A stretch of 64,000 nucleotides of DNA from Halobellus inordinatus (GCF_024464655.1 NZ_JANHAV010000003.1:1-64000); one strand, 5' to 3'; shown: positions 45,954-53,754, counted from the first letter of the stretch. Numbers and translations are program-made. The notes: a model not told the origin generated them from the sequence alone.

Positions 45954-46970
45954 CTACCGCGAACCGGCCGACTGTTCCCGTTCGACGACCCGGCGAACGT
46001 CTTCGTCGAGTTCGACGAGGTGACAGAGCGGATTGCCGGGGTAGACCACGGGGTTCTCCAGCACGCCGACGAGCAGGCCGGTGAAGGGGGCTTCGACGGC
46101 GATGTTTTCACTCTTGAACGGATCGGTGAGCGTGCAGATGCGTTCGCCCTCGTGGACCAGCGAGCCGCGCTCGTAGTGCATATCGACGATGCCACCGGCG
46201 TCTGCGCGAATCCACGTCTTCTCGCTCGCGCTGTCGATGACGGTGCGCCAGCCGGGCCAGCGGACTGAGCCGGCCTCCCGGAGTTCGTACTCGGCGAAGA
46301 CGCTCTTGACGCCCGCGAGCGCGTCGTCGATGAGCCCGCGCTGGAATCGGTGGGCTTCGCCCATCTCGATCGTGACGGTCGGAATGCCGACCCGCGTCGC
46401 CTCCGTGCGGAGGACGCCGTCGCTCCCTTCGGAGTCGATGATCACGTTCGTGCCGAACGACCGGGCCAGCCGGGCGACGTCGTCGTCGGACATATCGGCC
46501 CTGACGTGGAGCATATTCGTCCGCCCGCGCGTGGACGTGTGGAAGTCGAGCCCGAAATCACAGGGGGCGACGAAGTTGTCGAAGATGCGCGCGGCCATCC
46601 GCTTCGCGCTCGTCGAGTCCTCGCGACCGGGGAACGATCGGTTCAGGTCGCGGTCGTAGATGGGGAGATAGCGCTGCTGGGCGAGGAACGCGGGGACGTT
46701 CAGCACCGGGAGACAGACGAGCGTGCCGGCGAGGTCCGAGAGGTCCCATTCGTGGGCGACCTCACGGACGACCTCGATGCCGTTGAGCTCGTCGCCGTGC
46801 GCGGCTGCAGACAGGAACACGGTCGGCCCATCCTGCTCGCCGTTGATGATGGTGACCGGAATGCGGACCGGGTCCCCGAGATACGTCTCGCTGATCCCGT
46901 AGCGGAGATTCTGCCGCTCTCCGGGTTCGACCTTCCCGCCGTTGTACGTGAAGGTCCCGTCGGTGCTCAT
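45954..46970 (-). CDS. Succinylglutamate desuccinylase / aspartoacylase family deacylase
   Basis: The 338-residue zinc carboxypeptidase-like enzyme has VFLSAAAHGDELNGIEVVREV (Zn ligands H and E), DLNRSFPGR (conserved Arg in the active site), and the second zinc ligand in FGLDFHTSTRGRTN, followed by TVTIEMGEAHRFQ (catalytic Glu). The last ~90 residues form the beta-barrel with EAPFTGLLVGVLENPVVYPGNPL. It cleaves an acyl or amino-acid amide bond; the divergent RimK-RimB gene suggests it reverses or trims that enzyme's products. A tandem repeat lies between the two. Confidence 0.85.
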   Translation of the reverse strand: MSTDGTFTYNGGKVEPGERQNLRYGISETYLGDPVRIPVTIINGEQDGPTVFLSAAAHGDELNGIEVVREVAHEWDLSDLAGTLVCLPVLNVPAFLAQQRYLPIYDRDLNRSFPGREDSTSAKRMAARIFDNFVAPCDFGLDFHTSTRGRTNMLHVRADMSDDDVARLARSFGTNVIIDSEGSDGVLRTEATRVGIPTVTIEMGEAHRFQRGLIDDALAGVKSVFAEYELREAGSVRWPGWRTVIDSASEKTWIRADAGGIVDMHYERGSLVHEGERICTLTDPFKSENIAVEAPFTGLLVGVLENPVVYPGNPLCHLVELDEDVRRVVEREQSAGSR

Positions 46971-47039
46971 ACTCGCCGTGGACGGGCCGGGGGGATAAAC
47001 GCTCGCACCGACTCCCGCGCTCGCGCTCGTGTCGACCCC

Positions 47040-47088
47040 CGAAGCGTGAAACGGTCACATCAGCGAAGTGTGAAACGGTCACACCAGC
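47040..47088. repeat. Two tandem 24-bp operator-like repeats between divergent genes
   Basis: Two copies of CGAAG-Y-GTGAAACGGTCACA-Y-CAGC stand head-to-tail with a 24-bp period (about two helical turns). Each contains an inner inverted repeat GTGA-AACGG-TCAC (TGTGA/TCACA in the second). They lie in the common upstream region of the deacylase and RimK-RimB genes, so one regulator could control both. Confidence 0.6.
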
Positions 47089-47143
47089 TGTTCTGAGTGC
47101 TGGATCGGCACCTCTTTGATTGTGTGGTTGAGTACGGAACAAT

Positions 47144-48502
47144 ATGTCTTCCGACGGAGAGCAAGTTCGCGTAGGCGTCCTCTCGTTACACAACAGCAAG
47201 GAGACGAAGGCTATTCTCAACGCAGTCGACGATCTCGGCCACGACGGGATCTGGTTACGCCGGGAGAACTCCGCGATCTCCATCGAAGACGGCGACGTCG
47301 CGATCGAACCGGAAGTCGACGTCGTTGCCAACCGTCTGCTGCTCTCGAACACCGAAGAGCCGGCCGAACTACTCGGGCTGGCGACGACGTTCGAGCGGAT
47401 CCGTCCGATGCTGAACGAGCCGGCGTCGGTCCTCACCGCCATCCACAAGTTCGCGACTGCGGCGACGCTCGCGAACTGGAACATCAAGGTCCCCGACGCC
47501 CTGCTCGCACTCTCGAACAACCGCCTGAACCAGGGTCGGGATCGGTTCGGCGAGGTCGGCGTCTACAAGTCCGCCATCGGAACGCACGGCGGCGGCACCT
47601 GGAAGGTCGATCTCACCGAACCCGTGAACCCCAAGGTCGGCAACCGCCAAGCGTTCCTGCAGGATCTCATCGACCGCGACGAGACGCGACACCGCGATCT
47701 CCGCGTCTACATCGTCGACGACGAGGTCGTCGGCGCGATGTACCGCTACGCGCCCGAAGGCGAGTGGCGGACGAACGTCGCACTCGGCGGCGACGTCGTC
47801 GACGCGACCGACGATATGCCGCAGGAAGCGCGGGAGACCGCGCTGTACGCCGCCGAAGTGATGGGACTGGATTACGTCGGCGTCGACCTCATCGAAGGTG
47901 ACGACGGCTGGTTCGTCCTCGAAGTCAACCCGACGGCCGGATTCAAAGGGCTGCACAAAGCGACCGGCCGCAGTCCCGCGCCGTACATCGCAAAGCTCGC
48001 GATCGAGCGTGTCGGCGGCGACGTCGACGACGAGCGCGTCGAGGAACTGTCGGCGACGCTCGACGACTCCCGGCCCGCGGGGATGCCACGCGTCAGTTCG
48101 GGCCCGGTCGGCGACCGCCCGACGATCGGCTACATCGAGGAGGTCGTCGTCTCCGGTACCAGCGGGTCGACGCAGGCGAAAGCCAAGTCCGACACCGGGG
48201 CGACGCGGACGAGCATCGACACCTCGCTGGCCGCCGAGATCGGTGCCGGGCCGATCAAGAGTATGACGCGCGTGAAGTCCGGTTCGCTGAAGTCGGGGAA
48301 GGCCCGCCCGGTCGTCGACCTCGTCATCGGGATCGGCGGCACCCAGCACACAGTCACTGCGAGCGTCGAGGACCGCTCGCACATGGACTACCCCCTGCTC
48401 CTCGGTCGCGACATCCTCGAACACTACCAGGTCGACGTCACGCGCCGGACCGACGAACCCGGCCGCGACGACGAGGAGCGCGAAGAGGAGTATCTGGAGT
48501 AG
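47144..48502 (+). CDS. RimK-type ATP-grasp ligase fused to RimB-like retropepsin-fold domain
   Basis: Residues 1-~295 are a RimK/MptN/CofF-type glutamate ligase: pre-ATP-grasp domain (VRVGVLSLHNSKETKAILNAV), KSAIGTHGGGTWKV, and the metal/ATP site LDYVGVDLIEGDDGWFVLEVNP. Residues ~315-440 resemble the 'ATP-dependent zinc protease' RimB (PF05618): YIEEVVVSG, KSDTGATRTSIDT with D350, and DYPLLLGRDIL. RimB-type domains look like retropepsins. RimK-like ligases add glutamates to ribosomal protein S6, F420 or tetrahydromethanopterin; the target here is unknown. Divergent from a deacylase gene. Confidence 0.9.
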   Translation: MSSDGEQVRVGVLSLHNSKETKAILNAVDDLGHDGIWLRRENSAISIEDGDVAIEPEVDVVANRLLLSNTEEPAELLGLATTFERIRPMLNEPASVLTAIHKFATAATLANWNIKVPDALLALSNNRLNQGRDRFGEVGVYKSAIGTHGGGTWKVDLTEPVNPKVGNRQAFLQDLIDRDETRHRDLRVYIVDDEVVGAMYRYAPEGEWRTNVALGGDVVDATDDMPQEARETALYAAEVMGLDYVGVDLIEGDDGWFVLEVNPTAGFKGLHKATGRSPAPYIAKLAIERVGGDVDDERVEELSATLDDSRPAGMPRVSSGPVGDRPTIGYIEEVVVSGTSGSTQAKAKSDTGATRTSIDTSLAAEIGAGPIKSMTRVKSGSLKSGKARPVVDLVIGIGGTQHTVTASVEDRSHMDYPLLLGRDILEHYQVDVTRRTDEPGRDDEEREEEYLE

Positions 48503-48564
48503 ACCTGCCCGTTTCACCGGCTCTTAGCCACTGTCTCTCGCGTTCGGTTCGTTCCGCACCAACG

Positions 48565-48572
48565 CTTAATAG
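48565..48572 (+). promoter_or_regulatory. TATA box for the formamidase gene
   Basis: CTTAATAG lies 22-29 nt before the first ATG (MYMSQQ), supporting that start over the second ATG six bases on. Confidence 0.5.
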
Positions 48573-48593
48573 ATTCTCTCACGATCGTTCACA

Positions 48594-49904
48594 ATGTATA
48601 TGTCTCAACAGGTAGTCACCGAACTCGAGGTCGACGAGTACACGCTCGGGCTGGTCGGTCCCGATCAGGAGTGGGCCGGGACGGTCGCCGACGGCGGTAC
48701 GGTCCGGACGCACACGCCGCCGGCCTGCTGGGGACCGATGATCACACCGAAGTTCCGGGGCGGTCACGAGGTCACGAAGCCGATCGCCGTCGACGGTGCG
48801 GAGGTCGGCGACGCGATCGCGATTCACATCAAGGACATCGAAGTGACGAGTGTCGCCACGAGCACCGGGTCGATGGCGGAACGCGAGGACGCCTTCGGCG
48901 ACGACCCCTTCGTGGATCACCGCTGTCCGGAGTGCGGTGCCGAGTGGCCCGAGAGCGTCGTCGAGGGGACCGGCGAGGACGCCATCAGGTGTGCCGAGTG
49001 CGGTGCGAACGCCTCCTCGTTCGCGTTCGAGTACGGCATCACGACGGTCTTCGATGACGACTACGAGGTCGGCCTGACCGTCGACGAGGCGGCCGCCCAC
49101 GACCTCGCCGAGCGCGCCGCGGAGGCGAGTGCGCTGCCGGAGAACTCCAGACAACATCCGATTCTGCTGTACGAACCGTCGGAGATGCCGGGGACGCTCG
49201 GACATCTCCGGCCGTTCCTCGGCAACATCGGGACGACGCCGCCGGTCGAACTGCCGGACTCCCATAACGCCGGCGACTTCGGCCAGTTCCTCATCGGTGC
49301 CAGCCACGAGTGGGGCCTCGAAGACGAATCGGAACTGGACGCCCGAACGGACGGGCATATGGACATCAACGCGGTCCGCGAGGGCGCAGTCCTGATCTGT
49401 CCGGTGAAAGTCGACGGCGGCGGCATCTACGTCGGCGATATGCACGCCAATCAGGGCGACGGCGAACTCGCACTCCACACGACGGACGTCAGCGGCCACA
49501 CCGAGTTCGAGGTCGAGGTCATCAAAGGTCTCGACATCGGCGGACCGCTCCTTCTGCCCAACGAGGAGGACCTCCCGCACATCAGCAAACCGTACAGCGA
49601 ATCGGACATCGAGCGTGGGCGCGAACTCGGCGCGCAGTACGGCGTCGACGTCGAAACCGATATGGGGCCGATTCAGGTGATCGGATCCGGAGCGACGATC
49701 AACGACGCCACCGACAACGCCTTCGATCGCGCCGGCGACCTGCTGGGAATGAGCGAGGGCGAGGTCCGGACCCGCTGTACGTTCACCGGCGGCGTCGAAA
49801 TCGGTCGGCTCCCCGGCGTCGTCCAGCTGACGATGCTCGCGCCGATGGAGACGCTCGCGGACCGCGGACTCGACCACCTCGTGCGCGATCAGTACGGGTT
49901 GTGA
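48594..49904 (+). CDS. Acetamidase/formamidase family protein with zinc-ribbon insertion
   Basis: The 436-residue protein matches FmdA/AmdA: start VVTELEVDEYTLGLVGPDQEW, AVDGAEVGDAIAIHIKDIEV, then GGGIYVGDMHANQGDGELALHTTDVSGH with the metal-binding histidine/acid cluster, and VIGSGATINDATDNAF. At about 98-135, a CPECG ... CAECG pair forms a zinc-ribbon inserted in the fold, which ordinary formamidases lack as far as I can recall. It hydrolyses short amides (formamide/acetamide) to ammonia and acid. No partner genes (amide transporter) are adjacent; a stretch of about 80 bp follows before the next gene on the opposite strand. Confidence 0.88.
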   Translation: MYMSQQVVTELEVDEYTLGLVGPDQEWAGTVADGGTVRTHTPPACWGPMITPKFRGGHEVTKPIAVDGAEVGDAIAIHIKDIEVTSVATSTGSMAEREDAFGDDPFVDHRCPECGAEWPESVVEGTGEDAIRCAECGANASSFAFEYGITTVFDDDYEVGLTVDEAAAHDLAERAAEASALPENSRQHPILLYEPSEMPGTLGHLRPFLGNIGTTPPVELPDSHNAGDFGQFLIGASHEWGLEDESELDARTDGHMDINAVREGAVLICPVKVDGGGIYVGDMHANQGDGELALHTTDVSGHTEFEVEVIKGLDIGGPLLLPNEEDLPHISKPYSESDIERGRELGAQYGVDVETDMGPIQVIGSGATINDATDNAFDRAGDLLGMSEGEVRTRCTFTGGVEIGRLPGVVQLTMLAPMETLADRGLDHLVRDQYGL

Positions 49905-49986
49905 GCCGCGAACGACGGACTGTGAGCCCCGAGCGCCGGCGGACGGTGAGTCGCGCGCAGACGGTGGCCGGCGACCGCGCGGACGC

Positions 49987-50247
49987 TCACCCGCCCTGAA
50001 CTGCCGGGTGCACAGCGAGCGACGCGTCGGCCGGACACGGGTCGTCTACGTCTGCCGAGTCGCCGTCGACCGAGATGCGAACGCTCGGGGCGATACGACC
50101 GTCGTTCCGATACATCTGGGCTTTCGCCCGCGGATACGCGGCGACCAGTGCCTCGATCGCGTCTCGAACCGTTCCACCCTCGAACTCGATCTGTACGTGC
50201 TTGTCGCCGGTCGCGCTCCGAAGCGGTCCGTACACCGTGACGTCCAT
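49987..50247 (-). CDS. SAMP1-like ubiquitin-fold small archaeal modifier / MoaD family protein
   Basis: The 86-residue protein, starting MDVTVYGPLRSATGDKHVQIEF, has the beta-grasp fold and ends in AVQGG, the diglycine used for adenylation by the E1-like UbaA. Proteins of this type are attached to lysines (sampylation) and can serve in molybdopterin sulfur transfer. Its length and VxGG end resemble Haloferax SAMP1. The longer in-frame start was rejected because the N-terminus would lose the strand at the very beginning. Contrast with the MoaD-like protein at 5.8 kb, which lacks GG. Confidence 0.85.
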   Translation of the reverse strand: MDVTVYGPLRSATGDKHVQIEFEGGTVRDAIEALVAAYPRAKAQMYRNDGRIAPSVRISVDGDSADVDDPCPADASLAVHPAVQGG

Positions 50248-50279
50248 ACGTTGCTTTCGTCGCCCCGGAAGTTGGATGC

Positions 50280-50320
50280 TTCTGTGGGCCCAGCGAATAT
50301 TCTGTGGGACCAAGGGAATA
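50280..50320. repeat. Tandem TTCTGTGGG repeats in the SAMP1/coiled-coil divergent promoter
   Basis: TTCTGTGGGCCCAGCGAATA is followed at once by TTCTGTGGGACCAAGGGAATA; a third degenerate copy (GATGTGGACCCCAAAGGAT) lies 20 nt further. They overlap the TATA box of the plus-strand gene and could be regulator sites. Confidence 0.5.
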
Positions 50321-50326
50321 CTTAAG
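50317..50326 (+). promoter_or_regulatory. TATA box for the coiled-coil zinc-ribbon gene
   Basis: AATACTTAAG lies 26-35 nt before the ATG, overlapping the end of the second tandem repeat. Confidence 0.5.
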
Positions 50327-50351
50327 ATGTGGACCCCAAAGGATGCGGTAG

Positions 50352-51311
50352 ATGGGGAGTGAGGGCGTTGACGGGCTGCCGGAAGAGCTCGACTCGTGGG
50401 TGGCCGACAGAGCCGCAGCCACAGATACCTCGCGAGCGGACGTCCTCCGTCGGCTCCTCGCGGCCCACCGTCTGCTCGACGAGCATCCGGAAGCTCTTGA
50501 GGACCCCGAATCGATCGACGTCACCGAACTACTCGGGAGCGCGCCGGACACCAACGACGATACTGCGGTTTCAGCGGAGGTCGACGCTCTCACGGCCGAC
50601 GTCGCCGAGATGGTCGCGCGGATCAACGCGCTGGAGGACGACCTCGACGAGAAGATCACCGACGTCCGCGAGCGCGTCATCCAGGTCAAGCGCGAAACCG
50701 ACGCCAAAGCGCCCGAGGACCACGACCACCCCGACATCGAACGCCGGCTACGTCAGGGCTTCGAGAACTACGAGGAGATCTTAGAGTACCTCACCGAGAC
50801 GACCGACGACCACGACGCGAAACTGGATACTGTCGCCAGCGCCATCGTCGATCTCAGAGGACGCATCGCGACCCTCGAACGGGACTCGAACGAGCGCGCT
50901 GCGGCGGCCGACCTCCGTCGGGAGGCGAACCGACAGGGCGTCGCCGAGGCCGTCTGTGAGTCCTGCGGCGAGTCGGTCCACCTCGGTCTGCTCGACAGCC
51001 CGTTCTGCCCGCACTGTGAATCGACTTTCGACGGCGTCGAGCCGAAGCGCGGCTTCTTCGGGTCACACCGGCTCACGGTGGGCCAGCGGCCGGCATTGGA
51101 GGCACCGACCGAATCCGCGAGCGCCGGCGCCGAACGCGATGGCCTCTTCGACGACGAAAGTCGGGGTGCAGAAGATACGTCCGGTGCGCGCGCGGATGGG
51201 TCCACGTCTCACGATACCGCAGGAGAAGAGCAAGAAAAGAGTGCCGCAGCAGAGGACGTCTCCGAGCGCGACACGGATCGAACTGCGAACACAGCGCAGG
51301 TAAACGAGTGA
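50352..51311 (+). CDS. Ribbon-helix-helix-like, coiled-coil, zinc-ribbon protein
   Basis: The 319-residue acidic protein has a CopG-like N-terminal segment (LPEELDSWVADRAAATDTSRADVLRRLLAAH), a long coiled coil (about 75-195, with LTADVAEMVARINALEDDLDEKI), a C4 zinc ribbon (VCESCGESVHLGL...FCPHCE, about 200-228), a conserved RGFFGSHRLT, and a disordered Glu/Asp/Ser tail. No enzyme motif is visible; a structural or regulatory role at DNA or a membrane is possible. It is followed at 7 bp by the next Cys-rich acidic gene, so the pair is probably co-transcribed. Confidence 0.7.
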   Translation: MGSEGVDGLPEELDSWVADRAAATDTSRADVLRRLLAAHRLLDEHPEALEDPESIDVTELLGSAPDTNDDTAVSAEVDALTADVAEMVARINALEDDLDEKITDVRERVIQVKRETDAKAPEDHDHPDIERRLRQGFENYEEILEYLTETTDDHDAKLDTVASAIVDLRGRIATLERDSNERAAAADLRREANRQGVAEAVCESCGESVHLGLLDSPFCPHCESTFDGVEPKRGFFGSHRLTVGQRPALEAPTESASAGAERDGLFDDESRGAEDTSGARADGSTSHDTAGEEQEKSAAAEDVSERDTDRTANTAQVNE

Positions 51312-51318
51312 TCGAGAA

Positions 51319-51987
51319 GTGACCGACGAAGACACAGACCCTGACGCCGATCGCTCGACTGACCCTGGGACCTCGCCAGAGCGGAATGCGAATGAGGCGA
51401 CCGACATCGACTGGGTCGACGACGACGAACGCTCTGCGGGAACAGCGGACGAGCGGGACGCGACTCCCGAACCGGAAACCAGCCCCGAGGAGGAACGGGC
51501 TCCGCTGTCGGATCTAGCGCGTCGGGTGTCCGAGCGCCGTGGCGCACGGGACCCCGAGACCGCGTCGACGACGCAGAGTGACAGCGTCCGCGGCAGCGAT
51601 GCGAGCAAGCCGGACGCCGAGGGCGACGCCGCAGGCGAGGACCACGGGACAGGTCGTGGCGAGAGCGTTGACGCGGACGACCTCTTCGAGGAGATGTCCG
51701 TCGGCGATATCGAAGCGGAGACGCTCTGGTCGTCGCTCGAAAGCGACGATTCAGCCGAGCAGGTCGGGCTCGGCGAGACCGCCAGCAGCGTCTCCGAAGC
51801 AGGCACGACGACGCGGACGTCGTCGCGGGCTACGGAACACGTCGTCTCGAAGACGAAGTACTGCCAGAAGTGTCCGTACCTGACTGAACCGCCGGAGCTG
51901 GCCTGCGCTCACGACGGAACGGAGATCGTCGCTGTCGTCGACGCCGATCACTTCCGGGTGCGAGAGTGTCCGATGGTCGACGAGTGA
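51319..51987 (+). CDS. Acidic disordered protein with C-terminal Cys cluster
   Basis: Residues 1-~165 are low-complexity Asp/Glu/Ser/Thr, broken by helices APLSDLARRVSERRGARD and DDLFEEMSVGDIEAETLWSSLE. The last ~45 residues hold four cysteines (KYCQKCPYLTEPPELACAHDGTEIVAVVDADHFRVRECP) that look like a metal site. Start is GTG. It immediately follows the coiled-coil zinc-ribbon gene; the two share acidic linkers plus terminal zinc-like modules, suggesting joint function. No known family is recognised. Confidence 0.65.
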   Translation: MTDEDTDPDADRSTDPGTSPERNANEATDIDWVDDDERSAGTADERDATPEPETSPEEERAPLSDLARRVSERRGARDPETASTTQSDSVRGSDASKPDAEGDAAGEDHGTGRGESVDADDLFEEMSVGDIEAETLWSSLESDDSAEQVGLGETASSVSEAGTTTRTSSRATEHVVSKTKYCQKCPYLTEPPELACAHDGTEIVAVVDADHFRVRECPMVDE

Positions 51988-52051
51988 GCCCGTCCGCGGG
52001 CGATCGAGAATCCTGCCGAACGCTTTTGCTTACATAGACAAACGGTACCAT

Positions 52052-53236
52052 ATGGCGTTCGCTCGCCAGGGGAGCGAGGAGCGAACCGACCTCGGTGCGC
52101 TCCTCTCGCAGGTCCACCCGGTGTTTATGTTGCCGCCGCTCGCCGCGAGTGGGTTCGGTGCCGTCCTCGCCGGGCCGGCGACGCCCGCACCGCTCGTCCT
52201 CCACGCGATGGCCACGTTCTTCGCGGTCTACACGGCGCACGTCAAAGACGGCTACGTGGACTTCTACCGTCGCGGCGAGGACGACGACCACCCAATGAGC
52301 GAAGCGGGCTGTCGACGGGCGCTCGCCTGCGCGACGCTCGGGTTCGGCATCGTCACCGTGCTGCTCGGCACGCGCGTCGACGTCGTCGCCGCCGCCGTCA
52401 CGGTCCCGATGTGGCTGCTGGGATTCTTCCACGCCCCGCAGTTCGACACGAACCCGGTTACGACGACGCTCGGATATCCACTCGGCATCGCGCTCGCCAT
52501 CGTCGGCGGGCACTACGCCCAAGCAGGGCAGTTCGGCGCTGAACCGCTCGGATTCGCGCTCGTCTTTCTCACGACGCTCGCCGGCGTGAAGATCGTCGAC
52601 GACTCCACGGATTACCAGTACGACCGCTCCATCGGCAAGCGGACGGTCGCCGTCGCGCTCGGCCTCGAACGCGCGCGACGCTTGGCGTACGCGCTGCTGT
52701 ATCTCGGCTTCGTGTTCGTCGTCCTGTTCGCCGTCGGCGGGCCGTTCCCGGCGTCCGCACCGCTGGCTGCCGTCGCCTTCGGAATGGTCGCGCTCGTCGC
52801 GACGCGGGCAGACGCGACGGTGGCGACGATGCTGCTCGTCCGCGGCGCGTACGTCTTCCTCGCGCTCTTGGTCGTCGCCGTTTGGTACCGCCCGCTCGCG
52901 GGCGTACCGCTTCCGGATATCGGCCTGCTCGGCCCGTACACCTATCTCGCGACCGAAATCGCCTTCGGAACACTCGCGCTCGCCCTCCTGGTGTACGCCG
53001 ACGCCCTCCGCCGCGCCGCGGTGACGGTCCTGGCGCTCTATCCACTCGCGTACGTCTGGGACTGGTACACGCTCGAAGTCGGGGTGTTCGCGATTCCGCT
53101 GCGGACCGGCGTCGAACTCCTTGGTATTCCAGTCGAAGAACACCTGTTTATGCTCGTCGTCCCGGCGCTCGTGATCGGGATCCACGAGACAGTGAACGGC
53201 AGGGGGCGCACCGCCGCGGCCGACGAGCGGGAGTGA
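52052..53236 (+). CDS. UbiA-type prenyltransferase fused to a lycopene-cyclase-like domain
   Basis: The 394-residue membrane protein has about ten helices. Residues 1-~285 are a UbiA prenyltransferase with D66-x3-D70 (KDGYVDFYRRG) and a second acidic motif KIVDDSTDYQYDRSIGKRTVAVALG that bind Mg-prenyl diphosphate. Residues ~290-385 resemble CrtYcd-type lycopene cyclase domains: TYLATEIAFGTLALALLVYAD, YVWDWYTLEVGVFAIP and the characteristic PVEEHLFMLVVPALVIGIHE. Related UbiA enzymes (lycopene elongase) add C5 units to lycopene in bacterioruberin synthesis. The fusion suggests carotenoid chemistry at both ends. No other carotenoid gene is adjacent. Confidence 0.8.
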   Translation: MAFARQGSEERTDLGALLSQVHPVFMLPPLAASGFGAVLAGPATPAPLVLHAMATFFAVYTAHVKDGYVDFYRRGEDDDHPMSEAGCRRALACATLGFGIVTVLLGTRVDVVAAAVTVPMWLLGFFHAPQFDTNPVTTTLGYPLGIALAIVGGHYAQAGQFGAEPLGFALVFLTTLAGVKIVDDSTDYQYDRSIGKRTVAVALGLERARRLAYALLYLGFVFVVLFAVGGPFPASAPLAAVAFGMVALVATRADATVATMLLVRGAYVFLALLVVAVWYRPLAGVPLPDIGLLGPYTYLATEIAFGTLALALLVYADALRRAAVTVLALYPLAYVWDWYTLEVGVFAIPLRTGVELLGIPVEEHLFMLVVPALVIGIHETVNGRGRTAAADERE

Positions 53237-53311
53237 GGCCGCAGTAGCCTTTCGTGTACGCGGCGGACACTCCCGAGAGACACTTGTGTCCGGGACCGAT
53301 ACGAGGAGTAA

Positions 53312-53641
53312 ATGCAGTTCTGCGACGAGTGCGGTTCGATGATGGTCTCTCGGGACGGCGCGATGGTCTGCACCAACGAGGACTGCGGCGCGCGGGCCGA
53401 ACAGGACGAGGAGTTGGCCGAGCAGTTCGTCTCAACGGAGGCTCAGACCGACGACGACGTGATCGAAACCACCGAAGACGCGAACTTCGAGGGCAAACCG
53501 ACGGCCACCGACGTGGTCTGCGACGAGTGCGGCAATCAAGAGGCGTGGTACACGATCAAACAGACCGGCTCGGCCGACGAACCGCCGACGCGATTCTTCA
53601 AGTGTACCGAGTGCGGCCATCGGTGGCGGGGGTACAACTAA
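53312..53641 (+). CDS. tfs: Archaeal transcription factor S (TFS, TFIIS-like)
   Basis: The 109-residue protein has an N-terminal zinc ribbon (FCDECGSMMVSRDGAMVCTNEDCG) and a C-terminal TFIIS ribbon (VCDECGNQEAWYTIKQTGSADE ... FFKCTECGHRWRGYN). The acidic DE pair in the tip hairpin (GSADEPPT) is kept, so it should stimulate RNA cleavage by backtracked RNA polymerase. Length and architecture are standard for archaeal TFS. Confidence 0.92.
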   Translation: MQFCDECGSMMVSRDGAMVCTNEDCGARAEQDEELAEQFVSTEAQTDDDVIETTEDANFEGKPTATDVVCDECGNQEAWYTIKQTGSADEPPTRFFKCTECGHRWRGYN

Positions 53642-53754
53642 CCCACCTTTTTCCACGGTGGGTTTCCTCGCGGCGCTTCGCGCCGCTGTGGGAACCCACC
53701 GCACAAAAACCTGGAGGGAAAAAGCCGCGAGGCTCGCGTTCGCTCGCCTCGCGG
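53640..53754. repeat. REP-like cluster of three strong hairpins after tfs
   Basis: AACCCACC (53640) pairs with GGTGGGTT; the same GGTGGGTT can instead pair with GGAACCCACC (ending 53700), enclosing a GCGGCGC-TTC-GCGCCGC hairpin; then CCGCGAGGC pairs with GCCTCGCGG (53725-53754). The first structure could terminate tfs; the cluster looks like a haloarchaeal palindromic repeat. No coding potential is seen in this ~200-bp gap. Confidence 0.55.

Noticed and set aside
47040-47088. Possible CRISPR repeats
   Set aside because: Only two head-to-tail copies with no unique spacers and no cas genes anywhere in the window.
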